From Zanthoxylum bungeanum (taxonomy: Eukaryota; Streptophyta; Magnoliopsida; Sapindales; Rutaceae): a stretch of 64,000 nt of DNA. How positions within the stretch are numbered: position 1 is the first letter of the stretch; each line of letters opens with the position of its first letter. Made by a program: the position numbers and the translations under genes. Below the pieces are notes generated by a model. That model was not told where the DNA came from and did not search any database. It saw only the letters and a program-made list of their open reading frames with translations. The DNA is taken from NCBI GenBank assembly GCA_019454045.1, contig SKCR01031814.1:22697-86696 (forward strand), given 5' to 3'. Shown piece after piece: positions 44,801 through 57,993 of the stretch.

Positions 44801-46208
44801 ACTGGATTTAGTCAGCAACTGTCAAACAGCAAACTGACACACACACACCATTAGAGGATGGAAACATGCAACCTGAATACATCAAAAGAGAAATAGAAAA
44901 GTCTGAAAATAAACAGTAGATAGACAAGTTTAACATATTCCACTCACTATAATTGAGTAATTAGCCATAATGTCAAGGTTATAAGGACAAGCATCAATAC
45001 TAGGCACTTCAAACATAATTTGAAGTTGATTCAAATCACGAAACTGCTTGAGGTTCTCACGGGTAGAAATTTTTGTTCTTTATACATAGTCTTAGTGGCA
45101 TGCAAGGGTATTTCGACATAAATGCACAAAAAAGAGTCAATTGTTATGTCACCTAACTAAAGAACATAACAGCAAAAATCTGAGGACAAGAGAGATTCAA
45201 ATATGAAGATGAGAGTTTAAGCAGATATTTTCTACAAACACAGACAGTAATATAACAAATTTCAGATAAGAAGTTAATGAGGAGACAAGTCAATATCTTG
45301 TCCAAGGTGTAAGAAACTAGACTTTGTCATAAAAGTCATAAAAAATGACACACAAGGGGATGGAAAATTCAATCTGTCCAAAACAAAAGAATAACATAAA
45401 TAATAGGATTCATTCAAAACTCTACCAACTAACCTCGAAGAGGTATCTAATAAAACAGAAATTAAAATAACCATTTGCCAAAAACGGGAATCCTCAATTG
45501 CACAATATAATGCCAAAAATTGCTATCCACTTCCATGCAAGCAAACTTTGTGTATGTCGGTAACTATTGGGGTCTGCTTACTTTTGAAAGCACGCCACTT
45601 TCACTAGCCACCCACCAACTAATTATATTTAACAACCAATGATTCCAGTTCCACGCTAAAGCAACTGTTGGATCACAGAACCTCAAATCCGAAACATACC
45701 TTCAAAGATTCTAAAGATACAGAGGCTTGTGCCTCAATTTGCTCTTGTACAATTATACAATTATTCTTCGTCATAACATATCACACCATTCAACCAATTC
45801 AACATCTGTAATAATAATTATCTATAATGTGCCGATCATGAAACAAATCATTTCCTAGCATTTACAAAGTGATAACACAAATACAAATAAATTTTTGCTA
45901 GAAATGCATAGATCATAACGAATTACATATATATGTATATATATAAACTTACTTCTCCATCCAACGGGGAAATCGAGGACCGCGGAAAGTCGGCCTGAGC
46001 TCCCAGCCATGCATGCCTTCAAGAATAGTTGCCTTCCCCGGTAAAACGGCCAATAAAAGCGCCGAAATTCCATTGATCAGCCTCACAATGTTGTTTAATG
46101 ACTCGTAAGTAAACGTCTTCACTGACCTGCACTAAAAACCAGACACGCAAATACAATAATTGTAACAGAAATTATTCATTTCATCACAAAATCTAACAAC
46201 AATTTTCA

Positions 46209-46259
<51 letters not shown>

Positions 46260-46349
46260 TGAATCAAATCCAGCAATTATTAAGATATGAAGAAATGATA
46301 GGACTTACTCTTTGGCAACCGCGAGGACGTTATCAACGAATCGCTGCAT
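41819..46349 (-). CDS. Alpha/beta-hydrolase lipase, At1g73920-type, 9 coding exons
   Basis: Predicted acid-lipase-like serine hydrolase of 694 aa. Coding exons: 46309-46349, 45953-46126, 44146-44536, 43753-44036, 43521-43589, 43386-43442, 43041-43093, 42856-42931, 41819-42758. All introns are GT-AG and all phases join. Residues 1-280 include hydrophobic stretches (ISALLLAVLPG; GWIISILSWILFPAKFLL), so membrane association is likely. An abhydro-lipase N-terminal region (ITELGYPYEAIHVVTSDGY, YLQHGILDSS) comes next, then the fold with nucleophile Ser436 in CHSLGG and probable Asp617 (AGRKD) and His648 (EYAHLDF). The C-terminus is Lys-rich. Length and exon content fit the Arabidopsis At1g73920/At1g18460 group; substrate is unknown. 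The start is the first ATG of the family N-terminus (MQRFVDNVLAVAKE). The acceptor of exon 5 is triplicated. Confidence 0.93.
43567..43696 (-). repeat. 48-bp tandem triplication of a splice acceptor and exon start in the lipase gene
   Basis: Units 43,567-43,614, 43,615-43,662 and 43,663-43,696 (partial) each carry the end of the intron and the first bases of exon 5 (TTTAG or TGTAG, then GTATCCATATGAGGC with one variant). Exon 5 could therefore start at 43,589, 43,637 or 43,685. The 48-base steps keep the frame and no stop lies between, so upstream acceptors would add 16 or 32 residues (YPYEAIHVSNSLIFFR type). Confidence 0.9.
46208..46260. repeat. (TAA)n(TTA)n microsatellite in lipase intron 1
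   Basis: About eleven TAA units pass directly into about six TTA units, making a self-complementary AT-rich hairpin within the first intron. Likely polymorphic. Confidence 0.85.
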
Positions 46350-49039
46350 GATTTTTTTGTTTGTTTGTTGGTTTGTTAGTTTCAATCTGATATTCAGAAA
46401 TTGTTTTGAAAAAACAGAAAATAAAAACGAACCCAAAAATGGAAGAGAAAATTTTTGAGAGAGAGATTTTAGGAAATGGATAAAAATAAAATAAAAAATG
46501 GAATCCGATTTTTGGGAGACAAGAGGAGGAGGGGGAGGCAAGGCAAAGCAACGCCGATTCTTTCCGTACGGAGAAAGTTTGGTAATTTTCCCCCACAAAA
46601 GAGTTACACGTGGAGATTCGTTATTGGACGTTCGGATATGTGTCATTGTCATAGCAACGCTGTATGGATTGAGGGTACACGTAAGTGGGATTTGTCAGCA
46701 CGTGGATGGCGATGAGTGGTGACTGGGGTCGGCATGATGGACGGCTGTGATGCTTTAGGGTCCCAGACTTTGATTTATAGAGTGGATGAGAAGGGAAGTT
46801 TTATATTTTTCTATTTGTTTAAGGTGGGGACAAAATGAGGTTGCTTTAACCCCTCGTGGTAAAGTTTGAATTTGAAAATAATTTTATCGTTTATTTCATG
46901 TTTTTTTTTTTTTTGCCCTTTTTTGATTGCTTGCAATTTGCATTGATATATAATTTGCCCAATAATAACTGATTAATTAGTCTAATCTTTATTATGAAGA
47001 ACAATCACAATCACTTTATGAGATTTGGTTTAAATCTCGATAAATTTATGCTTACAATATATATATATATATATATATATGATTATGCCTATTAAAATGT
47101 GAATTAATTTATTAAAGTTTGATTGAATTATCTAAAACGTGACCGAATTAATTGAAAAGTAAATTAACACACAAACGAAGTGATTGAGCGTAGAAAAAAA
47201 TATGATTGCGACCGAACATGTTGAAAATATGACCAAACTCATTAAAATATAACTGAACTCACTAAAATGTGAGTATATTCTAATGGACATGATGAGCATT
47301 TTTTGACTAATTTTTTTTTTTTTTTGACAAGGATACTCATAAAAAATATTTAGTTTATTTATTAAAATTAGAGGAAAGAGAAAATGAATCTTCACATAGA
47401 AGAGAGAGAGAATGTCGGGTTCGATTACTTAAAGCGAGAAATATTGGGTTAAAAAAATAAAAACACAGTGGAGTAAACATAAAACTAAATCAAGGACTAA
47501 ATTAGGAATTCAGGATAGACTTAGACTATATTTGCAGGCTGTGTAGTAGGCTAGGACATATCCAATCTTCTAACCCTTGATCTACTTGAAAATAAGCAAA
47601 TGGAATTTCTCTATAAATAAGGAAAGAAATGATGATTTTAACCTCGTGGAAATCTGAATTTAAGATGAAAGATTTAAACATAAATATTAAGTAGATATAT
47701 ATATATATATATAAGTGTTTGAAAATAATCGGTCCGAAATCATCAATTTCTTATAAATATAAGAACAAATTTTTTATTTTTTTCATTGAAATATGTCGAT
47801 AATAATATTTATTTTAATGTTATGATCTTAAATCAATAATACATTAAAAAAATCATGAAATATTTTATATTTTAGGAGATATATAATTTTTAAATTAAAA
47901 GTTAGGAAACAAATATTTATTATTTTATTGAATTGACATGTGGAGTGGCATATTTTTTTTTATTTTTATTTATTTATTTATTTATTTTGTAAATTAGTGG
48001 CATTCCATAAAATAATTAATGGTAACATTTGTGTCATTTTACGGGTGGGTGAGTGAACTAAATGTAAAATGAAATTTCCGCTTAGATTTAATGGGATAAA
48101 CCTCTTCATTTTCGACTAAAAATAATTCTCCTTTTACGGTATTTCCAAAATAGTTGAATGAAAATGATTTTAGTTATCATGTTAATTAACACATAAAATA
48201 TATTGTGATTTGAATTTACAATGTGTCCTGAACAGTATTAAATAAATGAAATCAATCATTTGATAGTCAAATTAATTCCATTGGCTCAACTATTATTTAT
48301 TTATTATTTATTATTTTTATTTTTATTTTTATAATTAGAATCCATCCAATTAGTGTTGGTGTTAAGAGTTGAGTGGCCTTAGACGGGTTTTTGAAAATGA
48401 GAACCTTAAGTTAAGTCAAGTTATTAATTAATAACATAGTCTAAAGATATTTAGGGTCCCAAATTTTTCACACTTGAAAGGATTTGGGGATGTAAAATTT
48501 TTATCACGTTTTGATTTTGATTATTAAAAGAGCAAATGAAGACTAGCTAAATATATAGATGATTTTTATTAACAAAAGAAAAAAAAAACGATGGAAAAAA
48601 TTATATAATTAAATTTAGGGCCCTCAAGTCTGCCTACTCTTTAAGACCAGATTTAAGTAGTGTATTAAATAAATAAATAAAATTACATTGAAGATTAATT
48701 TAGTTAAAAATAACAAGTACCAGTATGTTATTGCCGACCAGGAAAGTTAGGTAAATGGTCTCTTTCAAGTTTCAACTCAATAATGAAAATATCGTCCCTA
48801 CAATTTATTGATCGTTTTGACTTTTTTTTTTTTTTTTTTTTTTTTTTGGTAGTGTATCTGAATTTTAATTTACATGCATTTCATGTGTTTGTTCACAAAA
48901 TGAATGGCTAAAATTCTAAGTAAGAGGAGGAAAAATTATTCAACTTGCACTCATTTTCAAGCCTAAAGGTTTTGATAAACTAGTTATACGCCAGTGTAAT
49001 TATGCAAATCTTATGTTAATGGGATGGATCCAGCTGAGC
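46350..49039. other. Intergenic: lipase promoter side and CCR4-like 3' side
   Basis: No gene recognised. The first 400 bases upstream of the lipase ATG are purine-rich and probably 5' untranslated or promoter sequence. A plain (AT)n tract lies at 47,059-47,081 and long T runs at 47,300-47,326 and 48,821-48,846. No transposon ends were identified. Confidence 0.45.
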
Positions 49040-52000
49040 TTATTGGCGTGTATAGTTATTACCTTCATCGGTGATTTCTGCAAATCCAAACTCAGAAACC
49101 AACGCCAAGTGATCGCTGCCCAGTTTCTGCATTAACAAAGGGATTCTGATTTGTGAGATTGAATTATTGAAACTTTCATGGATATACAAGATTGTGATTG
49201 ATCACTAACCAATCTGCATAATAGCCTCAAATATTTTCTTAATTTAGCAACCCATTTTCTATATGATGATTTTTAAAAACAAACTGCTCTTAAAAAAAAA
49301 CTATGTTGCAAATAGGAAAAAAATGGTTAAGAGTATCTAGAGATGGCCAACGGGCCATGCCGCCCATCAAGTCCGGCATGCGTCCGTACGGACTCAGAAT
49401 GACCCAATATTTTGAGTCATGATGCCCGCGAAAGGCCGGCCAATAATAATTCTTTTGGTTATAATGGGCCATGCTATTTGGTTGATATACTTGACACGAC
49501 CTGTTGGCCATCTCTAACGAAACCTCTGGAAGAGGATGGTGTCATTCTATGCAAAGAACTTTTTGATGAAGTTTCCAAGTACTGCAGTATGATATAGCAA
49601 ATCCAACACATTCCATTGTTCTTACCTTGCACGGAAGGCCGCCTGTCCTCCTCAGGATATCAACTGGAAGGGTATCCAAAACCCTAGTAGGTATTAGACC
49701 ATTCGAGTACCTGTATCCAGAACAAACAATCTGATGTTTCATTATAATCATTATAACTAACACAACCATTAGGATCATTATTACAACTTGTCACAAAATT
49801 CATTTACCATAAATAGTCAACAGTTCCGAAAAATTTTGAGTGGTATGAAGTAGCTAAGGGTTCACCAGCGAAGTCCCTTGTTTTTGCGGAACCCTGACAA
49901 AAAGAATATTGGTTATAATAGATATTCCTAGATATGATAAAGAATTGTCCTATTAGAGGAAACTAAAATCTATTTTACCTTCACCGAGGCATATGAGCTT
50001 TTAAGCTTCAACGGATGCACAGCTAAATAACGCTCAGCATTTCCAGTTGCAACTTTAATCTCTGCCTCTGTCCAGCCATTCTGAAAAAACCTGAAACCAG
50101 CAGAGAACTTGAGATGTTGTTTTTTCCATTGCAATCAAAAGAAACAAATTATTCTAACAAAACACTTCGAGGGACAGGCAAGAAACATCCTGAGGAATGA
50201 CAATCACACATGATCATTCTAATAAAATACGATTAAATCGTAATACGATTGAAAGAATTGTTCTTGAAGACATGCTCGTATCGATTACAGGTTTAGAAAC
50301 ATCTATTCTAAACATTGGCATAGCACTCCCAGCTTAAGACATAAAAAATATAATTTAACAGCTCTAGAATTTCACAATTCAGTGGAACTTGAATTCATGG
50401 CACATGAAATGACAATCATAGAAATATACTTTCAGTGGACACAGAAGTGCTTTCATGTTTTTGGTTTTTATATAGAAGCAAGTCATCATGCCCTCTGGTC
50501 AGAAGCTAAAAAATAATCTGTAACATCAGTTTTAGTTATTGGATTCAAAGTTTAAAATATAACGAAGTGGAAAAACACATGATATATCCTTCCATAAAAA
50601 GACATTGGCCTGAGTCCAAAACCACCTAAATCCAGCTTAATTGAAATTTATAGTCAAGCTGCTCTTTAAAATATTGATTATTGATCATGCCAGAAACTGA
50701 TGCATGAAGGAATAGATGGTAAAAGAAGTAGTATGTGTCATGCTTAGAAAGATAAACGATACCCATCCATCACAGCAAATGGATTGATAATTTCTTCTTT
50801 GACCCCAAAAACTTGAGTAGGATGACAACTTCTCTGACCGGATAAGTCTCTTCTGTCATATGACTTGATATTTAGCTGCGAAAAGAAACAAAATGTAATC
50901 TCAAAGAACAACACTGAGTAAATGGGTAAATATATGGTATAATACATTAGTACTGTTGCCGCAGATGTGAAATTCAGATAGTAAATAACTTAATGAATTT
51001 CACCTCTGATGATGACAAGAACTTGTAAATTGCACTCTGTTAAAGAAAAAGAAAAGCTGTCAAATTTATTATTTTGAGAAACAGTGTTCCACAGCAGTAA
51101 TGAACACTAGATAGAGAAATGACTTTAGGTACCATACTTGAGGAGTGACATTGAAATCCCCAGCAAGCACAACAGGGATATTACCCCATTTCTCTGCAAT
51201 GATCCGTGCCCTCGAGGAAAGAAAACAAATCTAACAAGCCAAATAGCTCATTATTAAATGGGAGCAAATAATGCAACAAGAAGTAAATCTAAAGAACCTT
51301 CGGTAAAAATCATATTTGTAAAGAAAGTGGAAAACATAGGGAGGACGGCATAAGCGTGCATTCATAACTAAGAAAATAACATGCAAGTTCATACCGTAGG
51401 TAATCATACTCTACGCTTGCATAAATATTTTATAATTTGCTGTTCAATCTGAAATAATTTTACTCTCCCAAAAAAAATAAACTTCACGACGCATTGAAAT
51501 AAAAAAAAAAAATCTGTTGAAATCTTAATGTGATTGATTTGGGGTATAGTGTGTGGGATCCTTGGGGCATTGTAGGGATTTTAAAGTTCACTGTGAGGAC
51601 AAACTGGTCAACGGAAACACATATATAACGTTACTAGAGCTTGAATCAAAACAATTGATAGTTGCAGGAACAACATTTAGAATAAATACATTCAAGTGTA
51701 AAAAGGCTTACTTGACCTAATTTCACTTCACCGCGGTTTGGGTTATAAAGCACGTGAATGTTACCGACCAGTACTCTTCTTGATTTTTGGCTGCACATCT
51801 GCCTGTAAAGGTGGAAGTTAGATACAGAGGAAAATACTTTTCCAGTAACAACTCATAAGAATATATCAGAATATGTTGGCATTCAATTAAGATTACAACA
51901 TTTATGGTGCAACGCAGCTATTAATTTCTTAGGTTGAATGCACGCTTATGTTAGTTATTTATTTTCTAGGTGGAATCACTTTTCCTGGCCTTCAAGGCAT

Positions 52001-53777
52001 TCTAGCAAATATAAGTCTAAATTAACTGATAATTGCTTGCTAACCAACAATACGAGCAAAAAACCATCTAAGAAGAGTGACATACCTACAAGTTCACGCA
52101 TGAAAAATGATTATATACTTCTAAACAACATGTATGCCCTTAGTCTATGAACAGCGCAAAAACAATAAAAGTTCATAACAACAGTTCAAAACCACAATGT
52201 TCCAGCCTATTAGTCTTTCTTATTCTGGCAAAAAGTTCATAACTAAGGCTCAAATTACTCAGAGAAATGATTGAACCAGAGAAATGTAGACCAATCACAA
52301 AATGCATAAGATGAATAGGTGCCTCAAAAGCAGAAAGTTGGGCAACATTGTCACGAAGGCCAAACTCCTTAAATTCGATGCTTGCTTGCTCTAATAACCG
52401 AAACCTAAAAAAAAAAAAAACAAGAAACAAAAAAATATGAATAACAAATCCAATTTCCAAATAACAAAAATGAACGAACCACAACTCTCACTTATCAGCT
52501 TTCCAAAACATAGCACAACCATCAACATTATCTCCAGTTCGCCGCTGCCATTGCAAACACTTCATTTAGAATTTTTCTACAATAAAATCGGACACACAGA
52601 CATCAAAGAGAAAATTAACCTTGTAAAGACCGGCATATCCCGCTTTCCCCAAAACATTTGAAACATCAAGATACCGATCCACCTCCTAACATAATTATAT
52701 AAACAGTAAATACTCGTAAGTTTAAAATCTTACTGAAATTTCAATAAATCACATTTTTAATCAAATAAGGAATAATAAAACCTTACTTGCATACAGATAA
52801 TATCCGGGTTCCATCCAATCAATTCTTCACATATCATCCTTTTGCGATGGTTCCATTTCATATATTCATAACGAACATTTGGATATAAATCTCTATGTTT
52901 GAAAGCATTTTTATCTCCCAATGTGTTATATGACACAACTGTGAATCTCTCTGCATCATACAGAAACATAATATAAAATATTGTCTAAAAATAAAAATAA
53001 ATAAATCATAGAGTATTTTTTTAAAAGGGCTATTCACATTTTATCATTAAAAGTTATTATGAATTTTAAAATATTATATTTTACTGACAAATATCATTAT
53101 ACTACTTGATAGTTATATTATAACATTAAGGTCAACTTGATATTTTTTTTTTTGAAATCATTGGAATCCCCACCGTCAAACCACTATTTCTTGAAATCCC
53201 GGCTGTCTCGGGCTCTTATAAGAAACAAACTCATTGTATTCGAACTCAAGACTCCAAGATGAGATCCTGAGTCTTACACCACCAACCAAGTCACGCCACT
53301 CGAGGACCGGTCAAATTGATCCATTAATATAAAGTAATAAAAAGTTGGATTTTATATAATTTTAATAATAAAATATATATTTCAAAATTTGATTAATAAT
53401 AAAATATAATATTTTAAATTTCGTAATATCTAATTATTATTGCCATAAAATATAAATAACCCAAAAAAAAAAATACCCTGTGATGCAATTGGATGAGGAT
53501 CAGCGTGGATCCAGTGGCGAACAATATCAAGAGAAGCTTCATCGAACGGCTTACGTCGGAGAGGGTTGTACCATCGACGGCTGTAGGAACGAGCTGACGG
53601 CGATGATGAAGAGGAATATTTGGGACCAGTGAAGCCGCAAGAAATATTAGTGTTAGTAGCTTTCGAAGAAGTGAAGACGATGAAGCGCCGGAACTTTCCG
53701 GAGCGTCCGCTCGACGCGGCGGTGGCCGCCGGTGGGATCTGGCCGAGCCAAGAAGAAGAAGTGGCTTCGAACCTCAT
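49040..53777 (-). CDS. CCR4-type EEP-domain deadenylase homolog (carbon catabolite repressor protein 4 homolog 5 group), 13 coding exons
   Basis: Endonuclease/exonuclease/phosphatase-fold protein expected to shorten mRNA poly(A) tails (family knowledge). Coding exons: 53477-53777, 52787-52950, 52620-52685, 52492-52544, 52323-52404, 51712-51798, 51138-51230, 51004-51036, 50763-50875, 49979-50090, 49808-49893, 49626-49710, 49040-49126. Total 1,362 bases, 453 aa, close to Arabidopsis CCR4-5. Residues 1-100 are a Ser/Arg-rich leader, possibly a transit peptide. EEP motifs are VVSYNTLGD, Glu156 (start of EVDRY), GNIHVLYNP (about 232-240), Asp276/Asn278 in GDFN, and Asp430/His431 in GSDHLAL. No leucine-rich repeats are present, as in the CCR4-3/4/5 group. 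Every intron is GT-AG except intron 5, which fits only with a GC donor (GAG|GCACC). Exon 13 ends at a TAA. Confidence 0.93.
49338..49516. mobile_element. Short inverted-repeat element in the last intron of the CCR4-like gene
   Basis: Ends TAGAGATGGCCAACGGG and CCTGTTGGCCATCTCTA are inverted with one mismatch in 17. The 179-bp interior also has partial inverted repeats (GGGCCATGCCG, CGGCATG). MITE-like. No clear target duplication was found (AGAGTATC versus ACGAAACC), so the superfamily is undetermined. Confidence 0.65.
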
Positions 53778-54176
53778 TGATCGAAGGTTCGGTAACTACT
53801 CGCCGAAAAATTTGGCGCCACACCTTCTGTGCAGTTTTATTTATCACTTTATCTAATATATCCATAACACAATAATTACACTTGTATCCTTTGACTTATA
53901 ACATTGACTTAGTTGACAAAATTTTACATAAATATACTTAGATGTGTTGGAAAATATAGTATATTACCATTTATTATAATTATTACACGGTGCACACTTT
54001 GTGTAGGTTGAAGATATATTTTAGATATTGATCTTGTAAATGTTCCAGATCTTGTCGATTTTATAGTTTAAATGAGACAATCGATTTACGTACACGTAAT
54101 ATTTATAACTCATTCGTTTATCTCTCGGTTCTCAAATAATATTTTTAATTCACTATACAATAGTTAACAGTCAGAG

Positions 54177-54723
54177 TAGGGGTGGCAATTTGGGTCAGGA
54201 TTCGTTTATTTGTTCTATTCGATTCGCTTTAAAGCGAATACGAGTTTGAAAAATGGATTCGTTTAATAAATGAGTTAATTCGATTCGATTCGTTTATTAA
54301 ACGAATCGAATACGAATTTAAGCTCATTGATTCGTTTATTCGTTTAGGATTCGTTTTATTATTTTTATTTATTAGTTCTTGTTAATTTTCAATTAATATT
54401 CGAGAAATTATAGCTATTTATCATATAAAAAGTAATATTTTCTATATTTGGTGAGATATTTTTAGTAAATATATTAATTACATATTTCATATCTATATAT
54501 TTATGAAGATTAATGTAAATCAAGTGTGGTAAATTATTTTATTAAATAATATCATTGACTAAACGAATATTCGTATCCGATTCGTTTAATAAACGAATCG
54601 AATACGAATCATGATATTAAGATTCGTTTAATAAACGAATCGAATACGAATTCATCACGTTTTGATTCAATTCGTTTATGATTCGATACAAATTCGATTC
54701 GTTGATTCATTTTGTCACCTCAA
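54177..54723. mobile_element. hAT-like MITE with CGATTCGTTTATTAAACGAATCG repeats
   Basis: Terminal inverted repeats TAGGGGTGGCAA and TTGTCACCTCAA pair at 9 of 12 positions. Flanks AGTCAGAG (54,169-54,176) and AGTCATAG (54,724-54,731) form an 8-bp duplication with one mismatch, the hAT size. The interior is built from many copies of ATTCGATTCGTTTA and ATAAACGAATCGAATACGA in both orientations, giving extensive self-complementarity. No transposase. Confidence 0.7.
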
Positions 54724-55589
54724 AGTCATAGTCTGCATCCTGAAGGCAAGTAAATAATAAAAAATTAATTATAAAGATTAAGTGTTACGTATGTTTTTAA
54801 TTTTAATGAGAGATTATAATATGTTTTCTTATTAATTGTATAGGTTAATTGTATAAATTAAGTGTCACATATGTTTTTTTATTTTAATTTTAATGATTAA
54901 TAATAATAAATTAATAAAATTAATATGTTTCTTACTTTAATAATTGATTTTGTTTCTATATTGTAATAATTTTCTTATGTTAATATTTTAATATTTTAAT
55001 TTTATAATTTAATAATAATAAAATAACTGTAGAGATATTTGAATTTTATAATTAATAAAAAATAATTATCATAGAGATTAGGTTAATTTTATATAATTTA
55101 ATAGTATTTTTTTTAATTTTAATATGATAGTTTAATATGCTTCTTGTTATAATAGAATTTTTATAAAATTATAAAATTTATTTTTATTTTATTAATTTAT
55201 TAATTTATTAATTTAATTTTACAACTTTAATATGAAGTCGTCACGTGACACGATAATAAGGTTTAAAAATATTTAACTTATATATTCATGAGAATTCTCA
55301 GGTCCAGACCATGCAGACGTTTTATCATCCGTAATAAAATAATATTATTTTATTATTATGCGGACGATAAAATATTCACATGATCTGTACCTGAGTCGGC
55401 TTATATATTATATTTACATGACTTAGGTTGAAGGGTGAATTTTATTACTATATTAAATTACTTATTACTCATTTTGTCCTTTCAATTGAGCTTTAAAATT
55501 GGAACTCAAATATTGACGTGTGAACCTTATATGCAGGTAGACTTGCAGTACAAATAATTTGTTAATGGTATTTTCAAGTACTATGGTAT

Positions 55590-56170
55590 TTAAGTAGCAC
55601 GGCATGGGTAAAAGAGTAACTCCCTTCTTGATCAAGACCATTAATACGACTCAACCATTCGATGTTGCATGCGCCAACGGTAAGGGACCGATCATAAAGT
55701 GATTGGTGACCGCCCACTTAAGCTCGGATGACCGGTCATTATCATATCGGTGACAGCATTCTCATTTCAGAGGACCATTGTGACCGACCTCTTTAAGACC
55801 GAGCAGATGGCAATATATGTTACAGGTGATAAGTCATCCTATTTTTACGGGATAAGATGATAAGTCATCCTATTTTTATGGGATAAGATGATAAGTCAGT
55901 GTTCTTATAGAATTTAGATGAAGGCGAAGGTAGTTTCGGCCAAGAATTTTTGTGGGAAAGGGAAACCGCCTCTTTGCTAGTATAAATGAGAGGGGAGAAC
56001 ATACTTGAAAGAGAGAGATAATAATTTATCAGACCTGTAAACAAGTAACATCATTTTTTCAGTAATAGAATATCATCCGTTTTGTGTTCGTGGATGTAGG
56101 TTGGATCTGATCCGCCGAACCACGTTAGATCCTTTTGTTGATTAATGTGTTCATCTATCTTTTGCCAAAT
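55590..56170 (+). mobile_element. Probable LTR fragment of an unidentified retrotransposon
   Basis: The sequence has LTR-like architecture: a duplicated GATAAGTCATCCTATTTTTA unit (55,830-55,885), a TATA-like box in AGTATAAATGAGAGG (55,978-55,992), a GA-rich start region, and a U5-like stretch with GTGGATGTAGG and CCGAACCACGTTAGATC commonly seen near plant copia LTR ends. Ends were not fixed and no partner LTR was found. Confidence 0.4.
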
Positions 56171-57993
56171 TTGTTTTTGGTTTCCCATAACAAAAACAAA
56201 TTCACAGTTGCAGGAAGATTGTCTCGGGAGCGAAGAGCCCTTATTGCCATTGAGACTAAAATCAGCCGTCAACATAATTTATAATCTTTCTCATCAAAAT
56301 AATAATAAATCGATTATTGCTTGGAATGTAACAAAAACACTGACATTGTGTCAGATTTCTCGTCCGGTGAAAGACTATTGCTTAACGCTTGGTTGCCATT
56401 AAGTGCATATATTGATGAGAATATTTGGAGTTATTATACTGATTTATCATTAAGGTCTTTTTTAGTTTCAGACTAAGATCGTCAAGAAATAGCTATTGCC
56501 TATGTTGACATACATTTTGTGCAAGTTTTCTTACACTCTCATTACCATGTATCACTCATCCCAATTTCCAACATAGTGATGGGAACATTCGTCGTACAAA
56601 GTTAAAAGATGTGCCACTCGTTATAGGATACGTAATCAGTTGTGGTACGAAGTATTGGACATATCACCAAGTGCGTCGAGATGAGACTTTGAAGGCAACA
56701 TAAATTAAAATTTGTGTTTTTATATTTTTATTTGTATTTCTTTACTGTGTATTATTATATGTACTTTTCTCTAAAAATATATTTTGCTAATAAGTAATGT
56801 TAAATAAATTAATAAAGAATCAAAAGAAAAATAAATAAATAAACACAAAATAAATAACAATAAATAAAAAATTTAATTAATTAATAAAATTCTGGGGACA
56901 ACGGAGAGGGTAAAAAATAATTTTGAGGGGGGGGGGGGGGGGGGGAGCAAGCCTCTATATAAAAAACATCATAACGATGTAATTATACGGTCATAAAAGC
57001 TCAAATACAAACTCAAGATATCTGAAGACTCAACATAAGTTATGATGAAACCTAACAAATAAAAACAATTTATGTATTAAGTGTTTCTCGTAACTGGTAT
57101 GAGTACATATTCACACCTAAAACTATTAAGGCACATGAGGAATTACGGGATCGACATGTCCCCACCCCAGTCTTAACGCGACATTAATGACTATATATTC
57201 TTAATTAGAAATGAACCAACATGATACATACATTGCACGTGAAACTTTTACAACAACATACAGTTAATTTAATACATAAAAAAACATATATATGAAATTG
57301 TACAAACGTTTCATAAAGTACCATAAAACTCCATTATTCGCCTACAGTGTCAGATCTACCCATTCAAATCTTTTGTATGTAGAAGAAAATACTATTATTC
57401 CGACAAAAGACAAAAAAAAAATTATAAAACCAGCTTCAAATGTTGAAATTCTATCAATATAAAGAGTAGATTCGCATATAACAGATACGAGAAACAAAAT
57501 TCACACAAAAACCAAATAAAAAATGAGAGAGAGGTTGGCCATTGATTCATCGGAAGAAAATTTCCGGTGAACCACCAGTGGCCTAGGGAAAACAAGATGA
57601 CAGGGAGAAGCAATAATGCAATGCAGAGAACGTAAAAGAAAAAAAGAGGGGAAAAAGAGATGAGAAGTGGAGAAAAAGATGGAGAATGCGAAGGGAAGGG
57701 AAAAGAAAGGGCAGGGGCAATTTTTTTTTTTTTCTAGGAGACTAGAGGTGGGTCAAATTTAATTAGTGTCAACTGTTGCTTGGTTCTTCAACTTTGCAAC
57801 ATCGACGAGTATGCTGATTGAAGATGAATTTAAGAGTATTATTTAAATTAAAGTTTTTTTGAATATATTATCAAAAAATTTAAATAATTTTAACCATAAA
57901 AAAATATTTTTAATATAATTTTAAATGCTCCCACAATAATAATTAATAAATATCCTAATCGTGCTTGAGGGTCTGTAAATCCTCTGTTAACTG

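Larger units (their letters stand above)
53778..57993. other. Intergenic region between CCR4-like gene and the 172-aa ORF
   Basis: Very AT-rich. It holds the hAT-like MITE at 54,177-54,723, an LTR-like fragment at 55,590-56,170 and a run of 19 G at 56,927-56,945. 54,732-55,589 and 56,171-57,993 show no recognisable gene. Purine-rich sequence at 57,600-57,720 could belong to the ORF promoter. Confidence 0.45.

Noticed and set aside
53653..53865. Alternative minus-strand frame overlapping CCR4-like exon 1 with an upstream ATG.
   Set aside because: It reads in a different frame from the EEP coding exons and cannot join exon 2 in phase.
56927..56945. Run of 19 G bases.
   Set aside because: Likely a homopolymer of uncertain length or an assembly artefact; no supporting structure around it.
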